From contig OX388343.1 of assembly GCA_947579665.1 (NCBI GenBank), positions 88,826,254 through 88,890,253 of the forward strand: DNA of 64,000 nt. The letters are read 5' to 3'. Shown here piece by piece: positions 1 through 15,200 of the stretch (positions are counted from its first letter, which is position 1; every line of letters begins with the position of its first letter). The notes below the pieces were generated by a model. It searched no databases. It was given only the letters and a program-made list of their open reading frames with translations, and was not told where the DNA came from. Made by a program: the position numbers and the translations under genes. Origin of the DNA: Sympetrum striolatum. Its lineage: Eukaryota > Arthropoda > Insecta > Odonata > Libellulidae.

Positions 1-69
1 TCAGAAACTTTTCCCGATACTTTTTATACAGACCTTGTATACATAGTTAATGAGAAAATAAAGACTTAC

Positions 70-213
70 CATCAGCACCAAATAATCGATAAGCTGTCTT
101 CTTTCCAGGCATGGTTACTTTTCCAACATCCTGACTTAGCTTAATCCTTGGCATATTGTTGATTTCAACCATTTTATAGACACACCCAAGTGCTGGTTGG
201 CGTTGGCATGTAA
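70..213 (-). CDS. NAPRT: NAPRT coding exon 10
   Basis: Encodes residues 393-440 ([19 protein letters not shown] ... TAYRLFGAD). The acceptor is TTATTTCAG|TTACATG and the donor GCTGATG|GTAAGT, so at least one more coding exon lies left of the window. Bases 1-69 are the start of intron 10. Confidence 0.94.
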
Positions 214-3200
214 CTGAAATAAGTATAAAACAAAAATATTCATGACTGAGTTTTTAAAATTAAGTCAAGGGAGTTGAAATTGATAAAGTGAAATCCATTC
301 TAGAGGAATAAACAGTGATACATAACTGTAATTGTATTTACCAAAGTTAAACTTTTCTCTTCTGAATTAACAAGTAAAATGATTTAAGGCATTACTTAAT
401 GGAATTTCACTTGCACTCATTACTCAAGAGGTACATTCTGAATACAAGGGTGTGTTAAAAAAATGAGAATTTTGTAATTTTACACGTTCTTTTAGTATGA
501 TTAGCACAATTTTTCTGTGTAGGTGAACGTGTCTGAAGAGATGCTCTGCTATGTTAGCCATATTGGATATTTAGTCTTTCAAAAGCTGTCCAAAAGGTTA
601 GATGTATTTTGGTAGAATCAGCAACTTTGAAAATGGGTCAGAGAATTTGTTTTAAACTGTAAGAATGGAATAAACTTCAGCAAAGTTTTGTAAATGTTGA
701 ATGTTGCTTTTAGGATGATTGGAAAACTGATGAAAATGTGGAAAAAGTGAAATGAATGATTATGAATGATCACCAAATCAAACAAACAGTCTTAAATAAA
801 AAGGGGCAACACTTAGGAAGCATAGATGAGATTAAAAATAAATCACTCAGAAAGCCAAAAGCTACTCCAAAGAACAAGTTCCAGAAGTGTTTTTTGGATT
901 GGAAAATACACTAGCATAAGTGTATAATATCAAATGAGAACTATCTTAAAGGAAATAAAATTTCTGTTGATGAATAAATACAATTCTTTCCAAAATAAGA
1001 AAATTCCCATTATTTTTTTAAGACACCTAGTATACTGATGGCCAAATGATATTTTTATTCAAAATATTTGATTTCCTTACCTAAATGAGTACCTATCCCA
1101 AAACAATCAATCTTATGATCCTGTTCATTGAGACTGAGAATAGTTTCTTCGTTAATGTCATTAGATGCCATAATCATCAAGTCAGCAAACCAAGGAATGT
1201 CATATCTGCAGAAAAAATAGATATCTTTAGTTTGAAAGGAAAATCTAGTTAAAGTTGAAACAAGGAAGTATTTGACAATCATGATACAATTTTTGAAGTT
1301 AATTGAATTAAGCTATTCAATATGTATGCAGTCATATGTAAAAATTCTTACTACTCCCTTATTTTCCTTTAACCAAGTAAAATTATTTCCTTTGCAATCA
1401 TTACCAATTTTTTTCACCTTAATGAGGTTTTTCACCACAGGCTTTATATCATATAGGCGGGAACACTGGCTACACTAATTAATGGACAACTTCAGTTACA
1501 CAAACTATTGTGGCAAAGAAAGCAATTAAAATAAAATCCTAATATATTCTGGGAAAAAATACTCTTCCAGATATAAATGATTTTTCTAAAATTTAAGTCA
1601 GGCCTTCCATGAAAAGTAAAACTTCTTAGTGTTTAACACAAAAGACTCCTACTACAGTGAACATGCTGAGTGCAGAGGACCTCACCAGCAGTCTGCAGAG
1701 CCCAAACTGATGGCACAAGGCTGCTCGAGTGTTACCTTTCCTGCATCGGTTTTATTGCAGGGAATATCAGGGTTTCCGCAGAATGGGATGTTGAAAAATC
1801 AAGGTCATTTCAAGGTTTTTCCAGGTCAGGTTGAGGATTTTTCAAGGTCAAAATACAGATTTTGGTTTTTATTCAATTCTTCAATTGAAATTTGGAATTC
1901 ATTCCAACAAAAACAAGGAACAACTTTCAAACTTTACCCAGATATTAATGTTCACGCGAATCAGCGGCACCAATGGCTGTTTATGTATGAGTTTTTGCGT
2001 AGGTGGTGCTGGTGCCAGAAGTTGAATGAGTGCTTTATTTCGGATTGAACCAGGATAATGAGTTGGATCAGGATTTTTCAAGGTTTTGCAAAAAATAAGG
2101 TTTTCTCATGGTTTTTCAAGGTCAGCAAAAATTTAAGGTTTTTTCAAGGTTCTCAAGGTTTCAAAGTACTGTGACCACCCTGTATATATTCAGATGGCTC
2201 TTTAATATTCATTTGAAGCTTAGCATCGCTTTGTGTAATTTTTGTCCGAAAATAGATATTGATAATAGATAGAAAATAACAAAACTAAAATTTAAAAACA
2301 CTTCTCAGAAAGGTTTCCTGTTTGAGTAAATCAATGAGAAAATACTTACGTCTTAGCAATTTCTTGAAACGCTTCCCTTGCTTTATTGGAAAGGTATGCT
2401 AGATCCCCACTGTCAATTCTAATTCCAACGGATCGATAACCAAGGTCATTCAACGCCAGAGAAACTGCACAGAAATTCAGCAAGCCACTCCTGTATAGGA
2501 AAGGTTATAGGAAGGGATTTGCGAAAGGGGAAGAATCAAAGGAAAGCAAAGTGATTCAAAGGAAAATAGGAAATTATTTATGAAAAAGGGATAAGGTTTT
2601 TCAAATGATAGATTGCAATGAAGGAGAAATATAAATACATTTAGGTTATTTTGAAAATAAAGGAATCATAAATGATGCATGATGGAGGAATAAGAGAAGA
2701 AAAGGAAAAGGAAAAAGAAAGATAAAAACAAACATTAATTACATCATTTCTAGACTATTATGAAAAACTAAAACTAAAATCCAAAAATATCATACAAACA
2801 ACGTAACCATGATGATTGCCTGAGGATAGGAATTGAAACTGAATATGCTTTTTCATGTGAGTGTTTTCTTTCTGTTATGTTTCATTTAAAAAAGTACACT
2901 TAAAAATCCTTGAGATCTGATATCATACATGTTTCTTAGGAAAAAAAACCTAAATGATGCTTTACTAAAACCTTAATTTTGATATTAAGTCATGCATATG
3001 TTTGGAAAAGAAACCAAAAGCTATATATACAAATACACTCTTGGATTTATGAACATAAAGCTGAAAATTCACCCAAGTTAAAACATCATCTGCTTTATTC
3101 CTACAGTTATATCAGCTGAATATCACAAGCCATGCTTTTCTGCAGTATTTAGGAAATCTATATTTACCAACTAATTCAATTAAGCTCCTTAAACCTGATG

Positions 3201-6200
3201 CAAAATTTATTTTAACTACGCGAGTTTTTCATTAATTTAACAGCCCTCCTTGAGTAATTTACTGGCTGATAAATTTAAACATTAAAACTTAAAGATAATG
3301 AATTTAAGACAACATTGCTGTGTACAGTTTGGATATACAGTAAGGTATACACATTATTATAGAATTATAACAGTAGCATTTTAAATTTTTTAATATTTGA
3401 TATATTTTACAATTTGAGCAAGAATTACTATGAAATATGATACATGAAGCAAAAAATTCATTATATAGAACATGTGAAGAAGCATATAGCAAATAAGTTA
3501 TCAATCTGAGATTTAAATTACTGAATTTCATGAGGAATAGTTTTGACAAAAAGTTCCAAATACTTCCATGAACTTTTCTAATATCCATCCTGAAACATAA
3601 CAGCAGGAATTGAATGCTACCCAAAATTGAACAATCTTTGAAGATAGTATTAGATAAACATAAAGATCAGGGATTTTTGTAAGGAAACCACCAAACAAAA
3701 ATTTGGGTATTAATATGGAACATTCATAATGCTAATAGTCATTATTCTACTCGAAGCTTTCCTTGTACATACTTTCATCCACAGCAGTCGCCCACAATGA
3801 GCCATCCCTGATGTTATTTTTTCCCAATTGGTTAGCAAAAACACACACTAACTGGCAATCTAATCAAAGCAATTTCAAGTGCATGCAGCTTTTTTAAAGT
3901 AAAATATTATGGGATGTGCAGAAAAAGGAGTATGGTTACCTTCCCTAGAATTCATACAGACCCATCAGTTGCTGAGATGAAGAGAGGGGAAGGGAGGAAA
4001 CAGGACTGGATGGAATGAAAAGGGTCATTATAGGTGGGTAAATGAGAGAGCACTAGTGATTGATCACACCAATCTTTTAAATGTAATGAAAAGGACACCA
4101 TTTAACTCAGAAAACTTTATTGGGAAAACTTTGGATTTACTTGCAAAGATTATTAACACTTTTTATTCAAACGTCTTAACTTCTCTTAAGTATGTGCGTG
4201 TATAGCAATATATAAAACATATTTATAGATTAAAATCAACTAACCAGAAAATAACTTGGTGTTATTTCATGACGTCATAAGATATAACAGGAAAAACTTT
4301 ATGGATGAAACTAAATAATCAACTAAAACCTAATTTGCAGAGTTTAAATAAAATAGGATTTAGTTTTGCCAATATTATTTTTAGATTTATTATTTTTTCT
4401 TCTTTCTTTCTGTGAAGTTTAATTCGAAAAAATCTTACAGTTTGCTACTAATGAGAAAAGAGTCATATCCATCCCACATGATTTTCATTAGAATGACTGT
4501 AGCTGATGCAGTATGATGAATCAGTGAGTGATGCCTTGAGAATGTTACATTTTAATTAGATACATTGACAAAATTAATGAAACTATAACCAACCCTAACT
4601 GGAAATAGAAGATCAGAAATAAACTATTTTTCATTATTTATTAATATGCTATTTTGTTAACCTTAGAAAAATAGGAAAAATGAAGACATTTTTTGGTAAA
4701 ACTGAATGAAAATACCAGAGTTTGCATACCTATGTACTTTACAACTTATGTAGGTAGGAAACTGTGTCTAGATAACTTAAAAACTATAGTTGCACATCTT
4801 TTTTTCCTAATTTGCTCCCGTTCTCACACTTCTACAGAAGACTATACGTCTAAGCAATGACTAAATGATTATTTATTTGAATAACAATAAAAATTGAAAT
4901 GATAAATAGCCACATTATTTCAAACAAGTTTTATTCTTACACTATATTTATGAATTAAATTTTGAGAGTATTTGTAACATGATTCAGGGGATTATTTAGT
5001 ATTGACTGCAGCTAGACAAGCCTAAATTTTCTACAAAAGATTATACGTATGATTTTGATACTCAAAATAACCAGAATAAAAGTATATATAAAAAAAAAAT
5101 ACTTGGGTTTTAGTTAGAAGAAAAAAATAATACTTACCTCTTTTCTAAACAACGAAGAACAATCACATGATAATTAGATAAAATAGCTTGGTTATTATTA
5201 AAATAACACATATGAAAATTACAAAACTTAATTAGAAAAAAATTGGAGGATGAAAAGCAAAAGTGATTCTAACAGAATTAATTTAACCTTACACCCATTC
5301 AATATATTTCTTATGTTTTTATGAATATCAACTTTTAAAAATATTCTGATGGCAAGAAAATGAGAAGCAAGTAAATTTTTTGCTACAGTTATAACTGTAT
5401 TTGGACTTAATAGACTCATTGTATTAATTTCCTGTATTGATGTATGAACATTCATTTTATTTGTGCAGTTCTTTTGCTCAGTCAAACTTTTATTAACACC
5501 AAATTTCAGGGATTAGATACCATGATCATTTTGTACGTTTGGGTTTTTTTATTTTCTCCATATACGTAGTATAGAGAAAGTATTGTTTTCATGAAAAAAA
5601 TAGACTTCGAGATTTCAACAGAAATACATGTTTTGGGGTCCCTAGAACACGTTTTGACCATTTTCGGAATGATGACTGTGTGTATGTGTGTGTGATAGTG
5701 GGTGCTCTAACATAAGAACTATTAGTCGTATCAATACCAAACTTCATATATAGCACTGTGGTGGGTGCTGTCAGAGTTGATTAGTTTTTGGAGTAAATCG
5801 GTTAACTGGAAGTCGTGCTTTATTCTTCAAAGCAAATTTCCGTTTTTGCAAACTATGTCCATAAATATGATATTTAGGTATATTCTATTACTTATAAAAG
5901 TTTTAGAAAATGTAATTTACTATAACTTTTGTATTAAACATATTTTTGTATAACTGATCGTTTAGGAGTTATTCATGAAATACTGATAAACCGGAAGTTG
6001 CTGATTATGTACTTTGTGGGCGGTCTGGGCGAAAGGCCAATCTCATCATTTTTCATCGAGCATGTCCCGAAAAACATTATTTATAATATTTGTGATGTAA
6101 AAGATAATATGAAATAAATTAATCGCTTATCTTCCAAGTTTAGATTGAATGTAGAGTTTGAAAATACTGTCGTATATAAATATTTACATCTTACATATGG

Positions 6201-9200
6201 AGAAAGTCATGTGCTGGCCACATCAGATTTTTTTATTTTAGAGGACTAGATACTTAAGAATCATAAACTAAAAAAAAGATTAAATAAGGTAATGACTTAA
6301 TAAATAATGTTGGAATTATGGATATGTAAGCCCAATTCCAATTTCACAAATTGCATTAAAGTGATTCAATAGATCTCCTTCTATCTCAAAATTTAAACCA
6401 TTGTACATATTTCCATTCCATCTGCCAAATATTTAACGATTTGACAAAAATGCGCCATTATCAATAAATGTTACCTGAAACTTATTGTACATGCTTGTGT
6501 AGAAGTTGACCAATCCATACAGGGCTTCAAAGAAAAACTCAAGGATATATTTTTACATGAGTTTGATATTTATATTGAAAAAGGTCTCAGGTGAAAGTAA
6601 GGCTTTTACAAAATATGAGATATAAAGAGAGAATATTCCATACAAGGAAGTAATCATAATAAATATTCTCTTATGTATATCTACATAAAATTTGATACCT
6701 TCAAAATTTGTAAAATAAATACAAAATGAATATAAGAAATGGAAATATTTAGTAAAAATACAGTACTTGATTAAACTCAGTAAGTAGTGCAAATACAAAT
6801 TTTGCACAGTGAGATTTCTTATTAAAATGTATAATTTTTATGATTGTTAATGTCTGTATTATACGTACTAAAATTTTGATGATGATTTTTATAATTAAGT
6901 TGAATGAAATATCTTCTCTTAGTTCTCCATGGTAAACAAAGAGACTGTATATCAAACTAAGACTTCTTCCAGACCAGTTATTACAGCAAATGTTATGATG
7001 TATTAAATAAAAATCATTCGTGTAATGGGTGTTTAAAAATCAAAAATTAATCTCCAATTATCTGAGATACAAAGGTGTCCATTGAAAGAAATTATTTTGT
7101 GGGAAAAATCACACATTCAATTTTTTAGAAAAGACTGTTAGACGACATACAAAGAAGTACTGGAAGCTTCATGCATATGATTGCATCATTAAGTTTTCTT
7201 CAGCATACGAAGATGAATATTTAAAAAAATACAGAAAAAATTAATTTTAGCAGCACCTAACACTCAAAATAATTTTTAGATATTGAGATAAAAAATGAAT
7301 ACTTTTCAAATTTTGTATTAAAAACTTTGAAAAAAAAAAGTTTCAGCGTTCATCTCAAAATTCATAAGTAGAAAACAATTCTGTTAATGGTATCACAAAA
7401 TGCATACAATATTTATAACCTATATTTAAATTAAGATTATATCATTATGCCAAGGAACATAACTTTAGGTATAACTCCTTCAAAATATAAATTTCCTTAC
7501 CATTAGAGGAATACCAAATGCACACAAGTAACTGATATGCTTTAAATCATGGTTTGTATTTCAAATGAATATTTGTGAAATAATAATAAAATCAAGACTT
7601 AACTTCTGTTTTTATGAACTATATGAAATGGAGAAGTTGACTACTTATTTTTAATATTTATCATCATACTGAAAAAATTATATCTGAAATTGGCAGACTT
7701 CATGAAAGTATTTAATAAACATTAATTATAAATGATGAAAGCAAAAAATATAATGAAATAAGTAACTGGAATTAGAAAAAAAATAACTTATGCTACCCCA
7801 AAATTAAAGATGCCATGCTACAGTAATATTGTCTCTAAGCAAGAAAATTTTTCTTTAGGAAAATAGGATTGGTTTTCTTCTTATAATCAAGCAACTCACT
7901 CCAATCAAATGTAACCTACATAGCAAGTTATAGGCATAACCTAAAGTTAGATTATCCCCATGTGTAATACTTCATTAGCAATGTGACTACCGAAAGCTTT
8001 CTGAGAGCTATACTTGAGCCTCTGATGGAACAATATTCATTGTAAGCCTTCAACCAGCAAAAATCCCAACAGAAATAATGGCAAACATTTAAAACAATTT
8101 TGGAATATAATTTGAGGGTTAATTTACATTTAAAAGTAGTTATTGTTAAGTATGCATGAGGTTTCCAAGAAGTTATGTTGGGATTAGAACACAAAATCTA
8201 TTGGAATCACACTTTTTGAGCGAATCACTCATGCATCAGAATGGTAGCTATGCATTGCAGCACTTACCGATTCTTTGGATGCTTGAACTGCCCCGGCCCG
8301 TGCCCCACTCGGCTCCGGGCCTGAGGCATATGCTTCATGTGCCTAATGGATTTTTTGGTCCTGCCCAAAAGGATTCCAAAGTCAGATTGAGCTGAATAAG
8401 CTATGCACCAATAGTTGGTGTAATTTCATTATTCTACCTGGCCCTATGATTGTTATTTTCTATGGGTTTGGTATAATGGTCTCTTAGAATCTTTATAAAA
8501 TTATTTCAAAAACAACAAACAGAAATAAATGGAAGGATAAGGTGATTTATACTTATGCACAGTAAAACCTCTATAAAGCTACAATGATAAAAGAAAATCG
8601 ATTCATTCTTGTTCTCTAGTTTTGCCAAGTTTAATAAAAATACATTCTCAAAAAGTTAGTAAGAAGACTAAATTTTGAAAGTTTGTTGTTGAAATTTCAT
8701 AGTCAATGGTTAAAAAGGAGCACTGTTAAAGTGTATGTCACAAATTTCACGAGATTTTTCCTGATGATATAAACATTTGAGGTATCTTGATTCCAAAGAT
8801 AAAACAATATTTGCTTTTATTCATTTAATATATGTATTTTGCAGAAAAATTCTTCTCAGACCCGACTTATGAATTTAAAATTAAATAAATTCTTACATTT
8901 ATATAATTAAACAGTATTATACTTAATAATTTTTTAAAATTATTTCGATAGAATACATTTTTCTGTAGAGCTAATTAGAAATAATTCTTTGCATGATTCA
9001 GCAACCATTATAATTAGCAAGCATTATAATTAGTTTCAAACGTTATGAAGCAAACAATGGAATACAGGGCAAAAGTAATATTTTTTTAAATGCTAATAAC
9101 CCTGCAGATGTAGAAAAATAAAATGACTAGGGAAATGGAATTGAATGCATTCCAGAAATGTTTGTAAAAGTCAAGCTGCAGTCAAGCAAGCTGTAAACTT

Positions 9201-12200
9201 TTATGCTCATAGTGATATAACACAGAGTATTGAACAAAAAAATAATTTTTGAATAACTCTTATGCTTCAATCAAAATCAAAACTCCTTAAATCTGCTGCT
9301 AAATTAGGATACTTGGGCATATTGCAAAAACCAAAATCTTCTTGAAATGCACAATTAATAAAAATATAAATTATAAATATGTTATGAACAGAGAAAAGTA
9401 TAATACCATGATAATAATTATTCTAGCAAAAGAGCTTCAAGAAAAAGGTAGTCTAAAAAAAATCAATAATTTTAACATATGAAAAGGTAAAGCTGAACAA
9501 CAAAAAATATGGAACATTCATTTTAGTACAGAGACTTGCAAATTGAATAAAAGAGATTACTTTTAAAATGTAAGATACAGTGGTATCTTAAGAATTGATG
9601 GAATAGCCTTGCATGTGTTTCACGGAAATGTAAAAGAGAAGTGTCCCTAGAATTTAGATAAATGTTGTTTATATAGTATATAAAAATACCTTTGCCAGTA
9701 ATTTGATCTATGGGAATACTTTTCATAATTGTTAGTAATAAGACCTAATTAAACATCAAGTTTGTCGAGTCAAATGTTTGGTGGCAACATTTTCTACTTT
9801 GCTCAAGACAAAATGAAGATGATGAGCAACTGTTTTGCAATATGGTGAACAATATTTAAGATGTGGCAAATGTTTTGGCAGGTAAACAGAATAATCACTC
9901 TACTGCACACTATATGCTTTTACCACATTTTATGAAACACGCTGACAGAATTAAATTAAAAATACTTCATAGTAACCACAACATGTTTTGTTACTTTGTT
10001 TGCGTTGAGGTAACTAAAGAGCATTTTTAATGTAATTACTAGAAGGCAGAGATTAGTATAAAACAACATCTTGGAACTTTTAAATTTCAACAGCATAAAG
10101 ATTCATTCTAAGCTGAAGGAAGTTATCTAAAAACTACTCTGGGCAAGAGCAAAAATATGTAGAACATATGCAAAATATATTATTTCAATTTTGCTAATTA
10201 GAGGTTTTACTGTATTTCCAAATAATTCCTGGTTCCATACAGAGAAGGTGGTCTAATCACCTGTGCTATTTCAGAGAGAGGGTAGGGGAAGGGTAAGGGC
10301 AGGGAAGGTGCTTATATCTAGGAGGATACCTCTGAACATCGTACGTGTCGACGAGAGCCATGAAGCCTTCTGGAAAAGCAATTGCAAATGAAACAAGAGC
10401 TGCAAGTTCTCCATCTGATGCCTCCTCAGGTAAAACATGCAACTGCGTAGAGAGCTTTTGGCGCCAACTTGTACTCAAGGCTACCAGATCACGTTCTTGG
10501 CCTGTCTTCCGATCTCGAAGCATCTGAGAAATTCAACCAATTCATTATTTAGATTTCCAGGCAGAAGAATAAGAAAAATTTCACACAGATGACACAAACC
10601 TTTAAGATTTTTTTAAGAGTTACATCACATCATCACACACAGTTTTGGAGAAATCCACAAAATTAGACAGAATTTGGTATGCTATTTGATGGACATTAAA
10701 AAATCTTTTTGGGTTTAATTCATGATAACCTGAGTTCCAGAAGTGAATTAGTTTCTAAATACAATATCAAATTTTTCAAGACTAGTAAATTAACAAACAG
10801 ATTTGATAAAAAAGCATTAATTGCATATATTACTCTGAGGAGATTACTCAATTCTTAGGAAACTGTTGACTAAGCATGCAACTACATTCTGTATGTTTTA
10901 ATAAATTAAACAAATAGAAAATTTTACAAGGAAGACATTTTATGTCAATTGATAATTTTTAAGCTAATTATTATTAGTAAGCTATTATTAATTAATTCTT
11001 GAAACAATAAAAAACTCCTTTGAGGGAAATATGAATTTTTCACCATTTCAAAAGTATCCCCTCGTAGCCACTTATAATTAATTGACTACTTGAATTTATT
11101 AGATAAACTTCCCTCTTTCTTATTAAATCATTCCAAGAGGAGACTCTAGCATTATAAATAGGCAATTTAAATATTTTCAAAACAAATTAACCCAAACTAG
11201 AATAGAAAAATATAGGTTTTTATTTAATCCTTTGGAGAAATTATTTTGAAAATTGAGAATAATAGGCATTTTATCATTCCTTTGGATGAATGTACAAAGG
11301 AGTACTTATTATTAAATTCAATCACAAGATCACAGAGTCAAATTTCATTTTGTTAAAAGCCTTATTTTCTATTTGTGTAAGTAAATTAATAATACAATAA
11401 AACCTGCTTCCTTTATCTAAGCCTTGGAAAGATATATTCATTATCATCATTACAGCAAGACAAGTTTCTAGACTCGAGTACATACATAAAGGAGCATTTA
11501 TATTGATAGCTATATTGTTTTTAACCATCTAGATTTATGATATTTCTCTTAAAAAATTTAATTTATCTTTCTTATATGTACCCTGGTTTGAAGCTCAGCA
11601 AAGTTTGAGAATGATGTGATGTAGGCGTGGGCATGGGTGCCACGTACCGGGATGTGAAACAGCTTTCCTGCCAAGACATTACTTGTACCATCAAAGCCAC
11701 CTGAGAATAATTCAAAAACAGTCATAACGGTTTATCATGTCTCTCTTTGAAATCCCATTAAAGTGTATTTTGGAATTAATAAGAAACTTGAATGTTAAAG
11801 TAAAAACATCAAAAGAAGTAGATTACTTTAGCTGCATACATTTTCTTATTGAACTCTTCATGGTCATTCCTTTGTTTGTTAAAATGTTTTCTAACATCCT
11901 ACACAATTAAGATGGTGTGATGAATACAATTTTAATGATGTATATCACTTGAAAATGAACAAAAAATAAAACTACAAAATATATATACTTCAAGATAAAC
12001 TATTTTCTTATGCAAACAATTTAGCAACAAGGAAGTATGAAAGTTTTTAGAGAACTGTCAGAGTTATTTAATGCTCTTGTTTATCCTTCATAATTTCACT
12101 ATGATTTGCTTTCCAACAATATTAAATAATAAAAATGAAAAGATAGTGCGGGGCGCAACAGTCGTAATGAATATTTTTAATGAAAATCGCAATGGGCGAA

Positions 12201-15200
12201 AAAGTTATAATTATATGAAATTAATAAAAATAATAATAAGAAGGGCATAAAGTTACAATGATTAAAAAATATAAAAAGATAAAAAGTTGGGCGCCAATTT
12301 TTTAAGGAACAAGTTAATTAAAATTATGGCAAAATACATGCTCTCAGGGTCGCTTGGTTTCCAAAGTAAATAAAAACCATGATTTTTTTAATAAATCGAT
12401 ATTAATTTATTCAAACAAGAAGATAAACTTCAAAAACTAATGAAAACCAACCCCGAAAAGAAACAATTTACCCAAGAAAACAAACACTAACCGAACACAG
12501 TTGGAGAAATACATACATAAAACACCACCACCAATAAACCTTACACTACACTATAATATCTTAGTTCACATAACACATATTCACACACAAATAACTGGAT
12601 ATTTGGGGGACGAATTCAGCAGAGAAAGGGAGGGAACAATAATCGAAGCAGGAGTGGTTCAGGGTTTTGGACCCGGAAGAGTCCTCTTTCCCCATTTATA
12701 GATTGGGTGGTGGACCATCCTGTTCGAGCTTTTCATGTCAACTGTTTTTCACCAAAGTTTTCTCACACCTCCCATGCCCAAGCTCGCATCTTTCTTGGGG
12801 TGGGTTTCCACCACCCAATCATCACCTCTTCTTCAAAATTCTAAAGACCAATGCTTTCCCCATTCCCTTTCTATGGATGGTTACCACATGGCACAAACAC
12901 CCTTCCACCGGAAAAGATCATGCTGTGGAAAAAGGTACAAGGGTGTGGCACACCCCTGTCCCTGCAGTGCCCAGAAAACGCTCAACACAAAATAATCATT
13001 GCAGCTTAGTTATCATATTATAAAATACCAACATGAAAATCAGAAAAAAAAATCCATGGTGAACAAACTTATACAAGAGCACTATTTATTCATATTTTCA
13101 ATAGTGGCCTAGTAAAAGTTTGTTCACCATGGATTTTTTACAAGTTAATGATTACCGCAAAGTTAACCATGAATCTGTATCGTTTATGAAAATCTGATTT
13201 TATTGCAGTTTAAATGAAAATCAAAACAAATTGATATTAAAGTTTAATAAATTTACGTCAATAAAACCTCCTTATTAGTCATTCTTAGACTCATGTGGAT
13301 TCCATATTTTATTTTCGTTTGTTTACATGAATTACAAATATATGTAGTATGTAAATGTGAGTAAATGGTAAAATATTTCACCCATTCCAACGTACTTCAT
13401 TGACGTTTCTTTCTTCTTTGAGATTGTCTTAATTGCACCGTAGCTGTTTTATTTTTCAAATAAATTCAGTAAATAATGAATAAATGAACAAATTTACTGC
13501 AGATCAAGAATGAAACAATGATAAATCATCTTGAATGTTCAAAATTTCCAATTTTTATTCATGAGGTTTGCACAAAGATTCTCAGGTAGTTGCAAACCGA
13601 TCTAACGTATACCCTATACGGAGTAGAAAACTAGGACAAGCATAACCCATGCCACACCTAGGACCACAACTCTGGTTACAAATTCCGCCAAAAAATGATT
13701 CTAACGGAAAAAGTTAGAAATTGATTGTGATTGGTATCCCTCGGAAAGAGTGGAAAAACGCAGCCAATTGCAACGCGAGCGAAATGGATCGATGATATAA
13801 GAGATTAAAGACGCGGGAATTTCAGCCGCGTCCGCAAACAGCAAAAATCGGCTTGAAGCAACGAAGAGAGCAGAGGTAATAAATAGCCTACGTCACGTCT
13901 GCGCGGAGGCGGTAGAAAGAAACGTTCAAACAGAGATCAACGAAATGAAAGGATAAGAACGCGGCCTCGCTGTCAACGCGATCTCTTTCGAGACGTGGAA
14001 TTTCCCCTCAAACGAACTGCAAATCCAACCTGTTGCTGAGCATTAAAAACACGCATGCACAGCCATTGAGCTTTATTAAAAGAGAGAGTCAATGGAAAGC
14101 TGACTGCAGAACTCAAGGTTAATATCTGAATGAACATTGCGCGCTGGTGGCGTACGTAAGGATCGTGCTTTTGTCTTTGAAGGCGAGCCGGATATACCAA
14201 GAAGTTCTGCCAGCGAGCGTGCTTAAAACAAAAATATTTCTGAACTTTTAATCTACAATTCCTCTCAAAAGAATGGCAGTTCTTGTTAAACCTTGGATGC
14301 GAGAGAGATATCCATTATTACAGGAAAGAATAAATAATCCGTAAAGTTAGCATTTATTAGACTTATTAGTATATTGTTAACCTTCTTATAAAGTTACAGA
14401 AATAATCTATTTATATACAATTTTCGATGTTTTGTAAGTTAGATAGCGTTAAAAATTCACTGCCTCACAATAATAGATCATTTTTCATTTCACAGAAATA
14501 TCAGCCCAGCATTGATGGTCTCACCATATATAAGTTGAAAATAAAAGGCATTTGAGATCACTGGCGCATACAGAGCACACAAAAACTCACTGCATTCGTG
14601 CTTTCAACATGAAAGTCTAAATTTTTTCTCATTCGTAATACATTTAAAACACTGTCTTTTAAAGCGACTCCTCTCATTCTTAAAGGTTCCAGACAAAACC
14701 AGACTCTTTGATTACGCTGACCGATTAGATTGTCAACTATTGGCCAATTTACCATCATTCAAGGAGTGGAAAAATACCTCCGAGAAAAGAAAGAAACGAG
14801 TTCTGAACCGTGAGCTCTTGACAAATACTTTTGGTAACGTATTTCATTAATACTGCAAGATTGTTTCGGCGCTCGTAATTGGCATTGCCTAAAGACCGAA
14901 CAATACCGAAACAATCAGCCACAAACCAAATTAAACCTCAAACATATTTCAAAGAAGATCTAATTAAATAAAAAAACAGGTAATTCTTCGCGTTTTTATG
15001 AATGGATAAAAAAATCATAAAAATAACGACGTACTTGAAACAGGACATTGTTTCATACAAAAATTACATATTTAGTTTCATATGCATCGTGGTCTGATTA
15101 ATGTCGTCAATCCACCAAAATCAAGGAAAAATTAATTAAATTATCTATTTTTTTTTAGTCTGTTAGGGTTTAATGTTAATTGAAATTATGGTATATTTAC

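Larger units (their letters stand above)
2491..10329 (-). other. NAPRT intron 7
   Basis: A 7.8-kb AT-rich intron. Most of it shows nothing recognisable. Two stretches stand out: about 5550-6070, with a short GT microsatellite and a different base texture, and about 8150-8400, with a GC-rich insert. Small open frames here have no recognisable domains. Confidence 0.8.

Noticed and set aside
10266..10523. Stand-alone 85-codon gene starting MLRDRKTGQ
   Set aside because: It is NAPRT exon 7 read on past its donor site; the ATG is internal and follows a splice acceptor.
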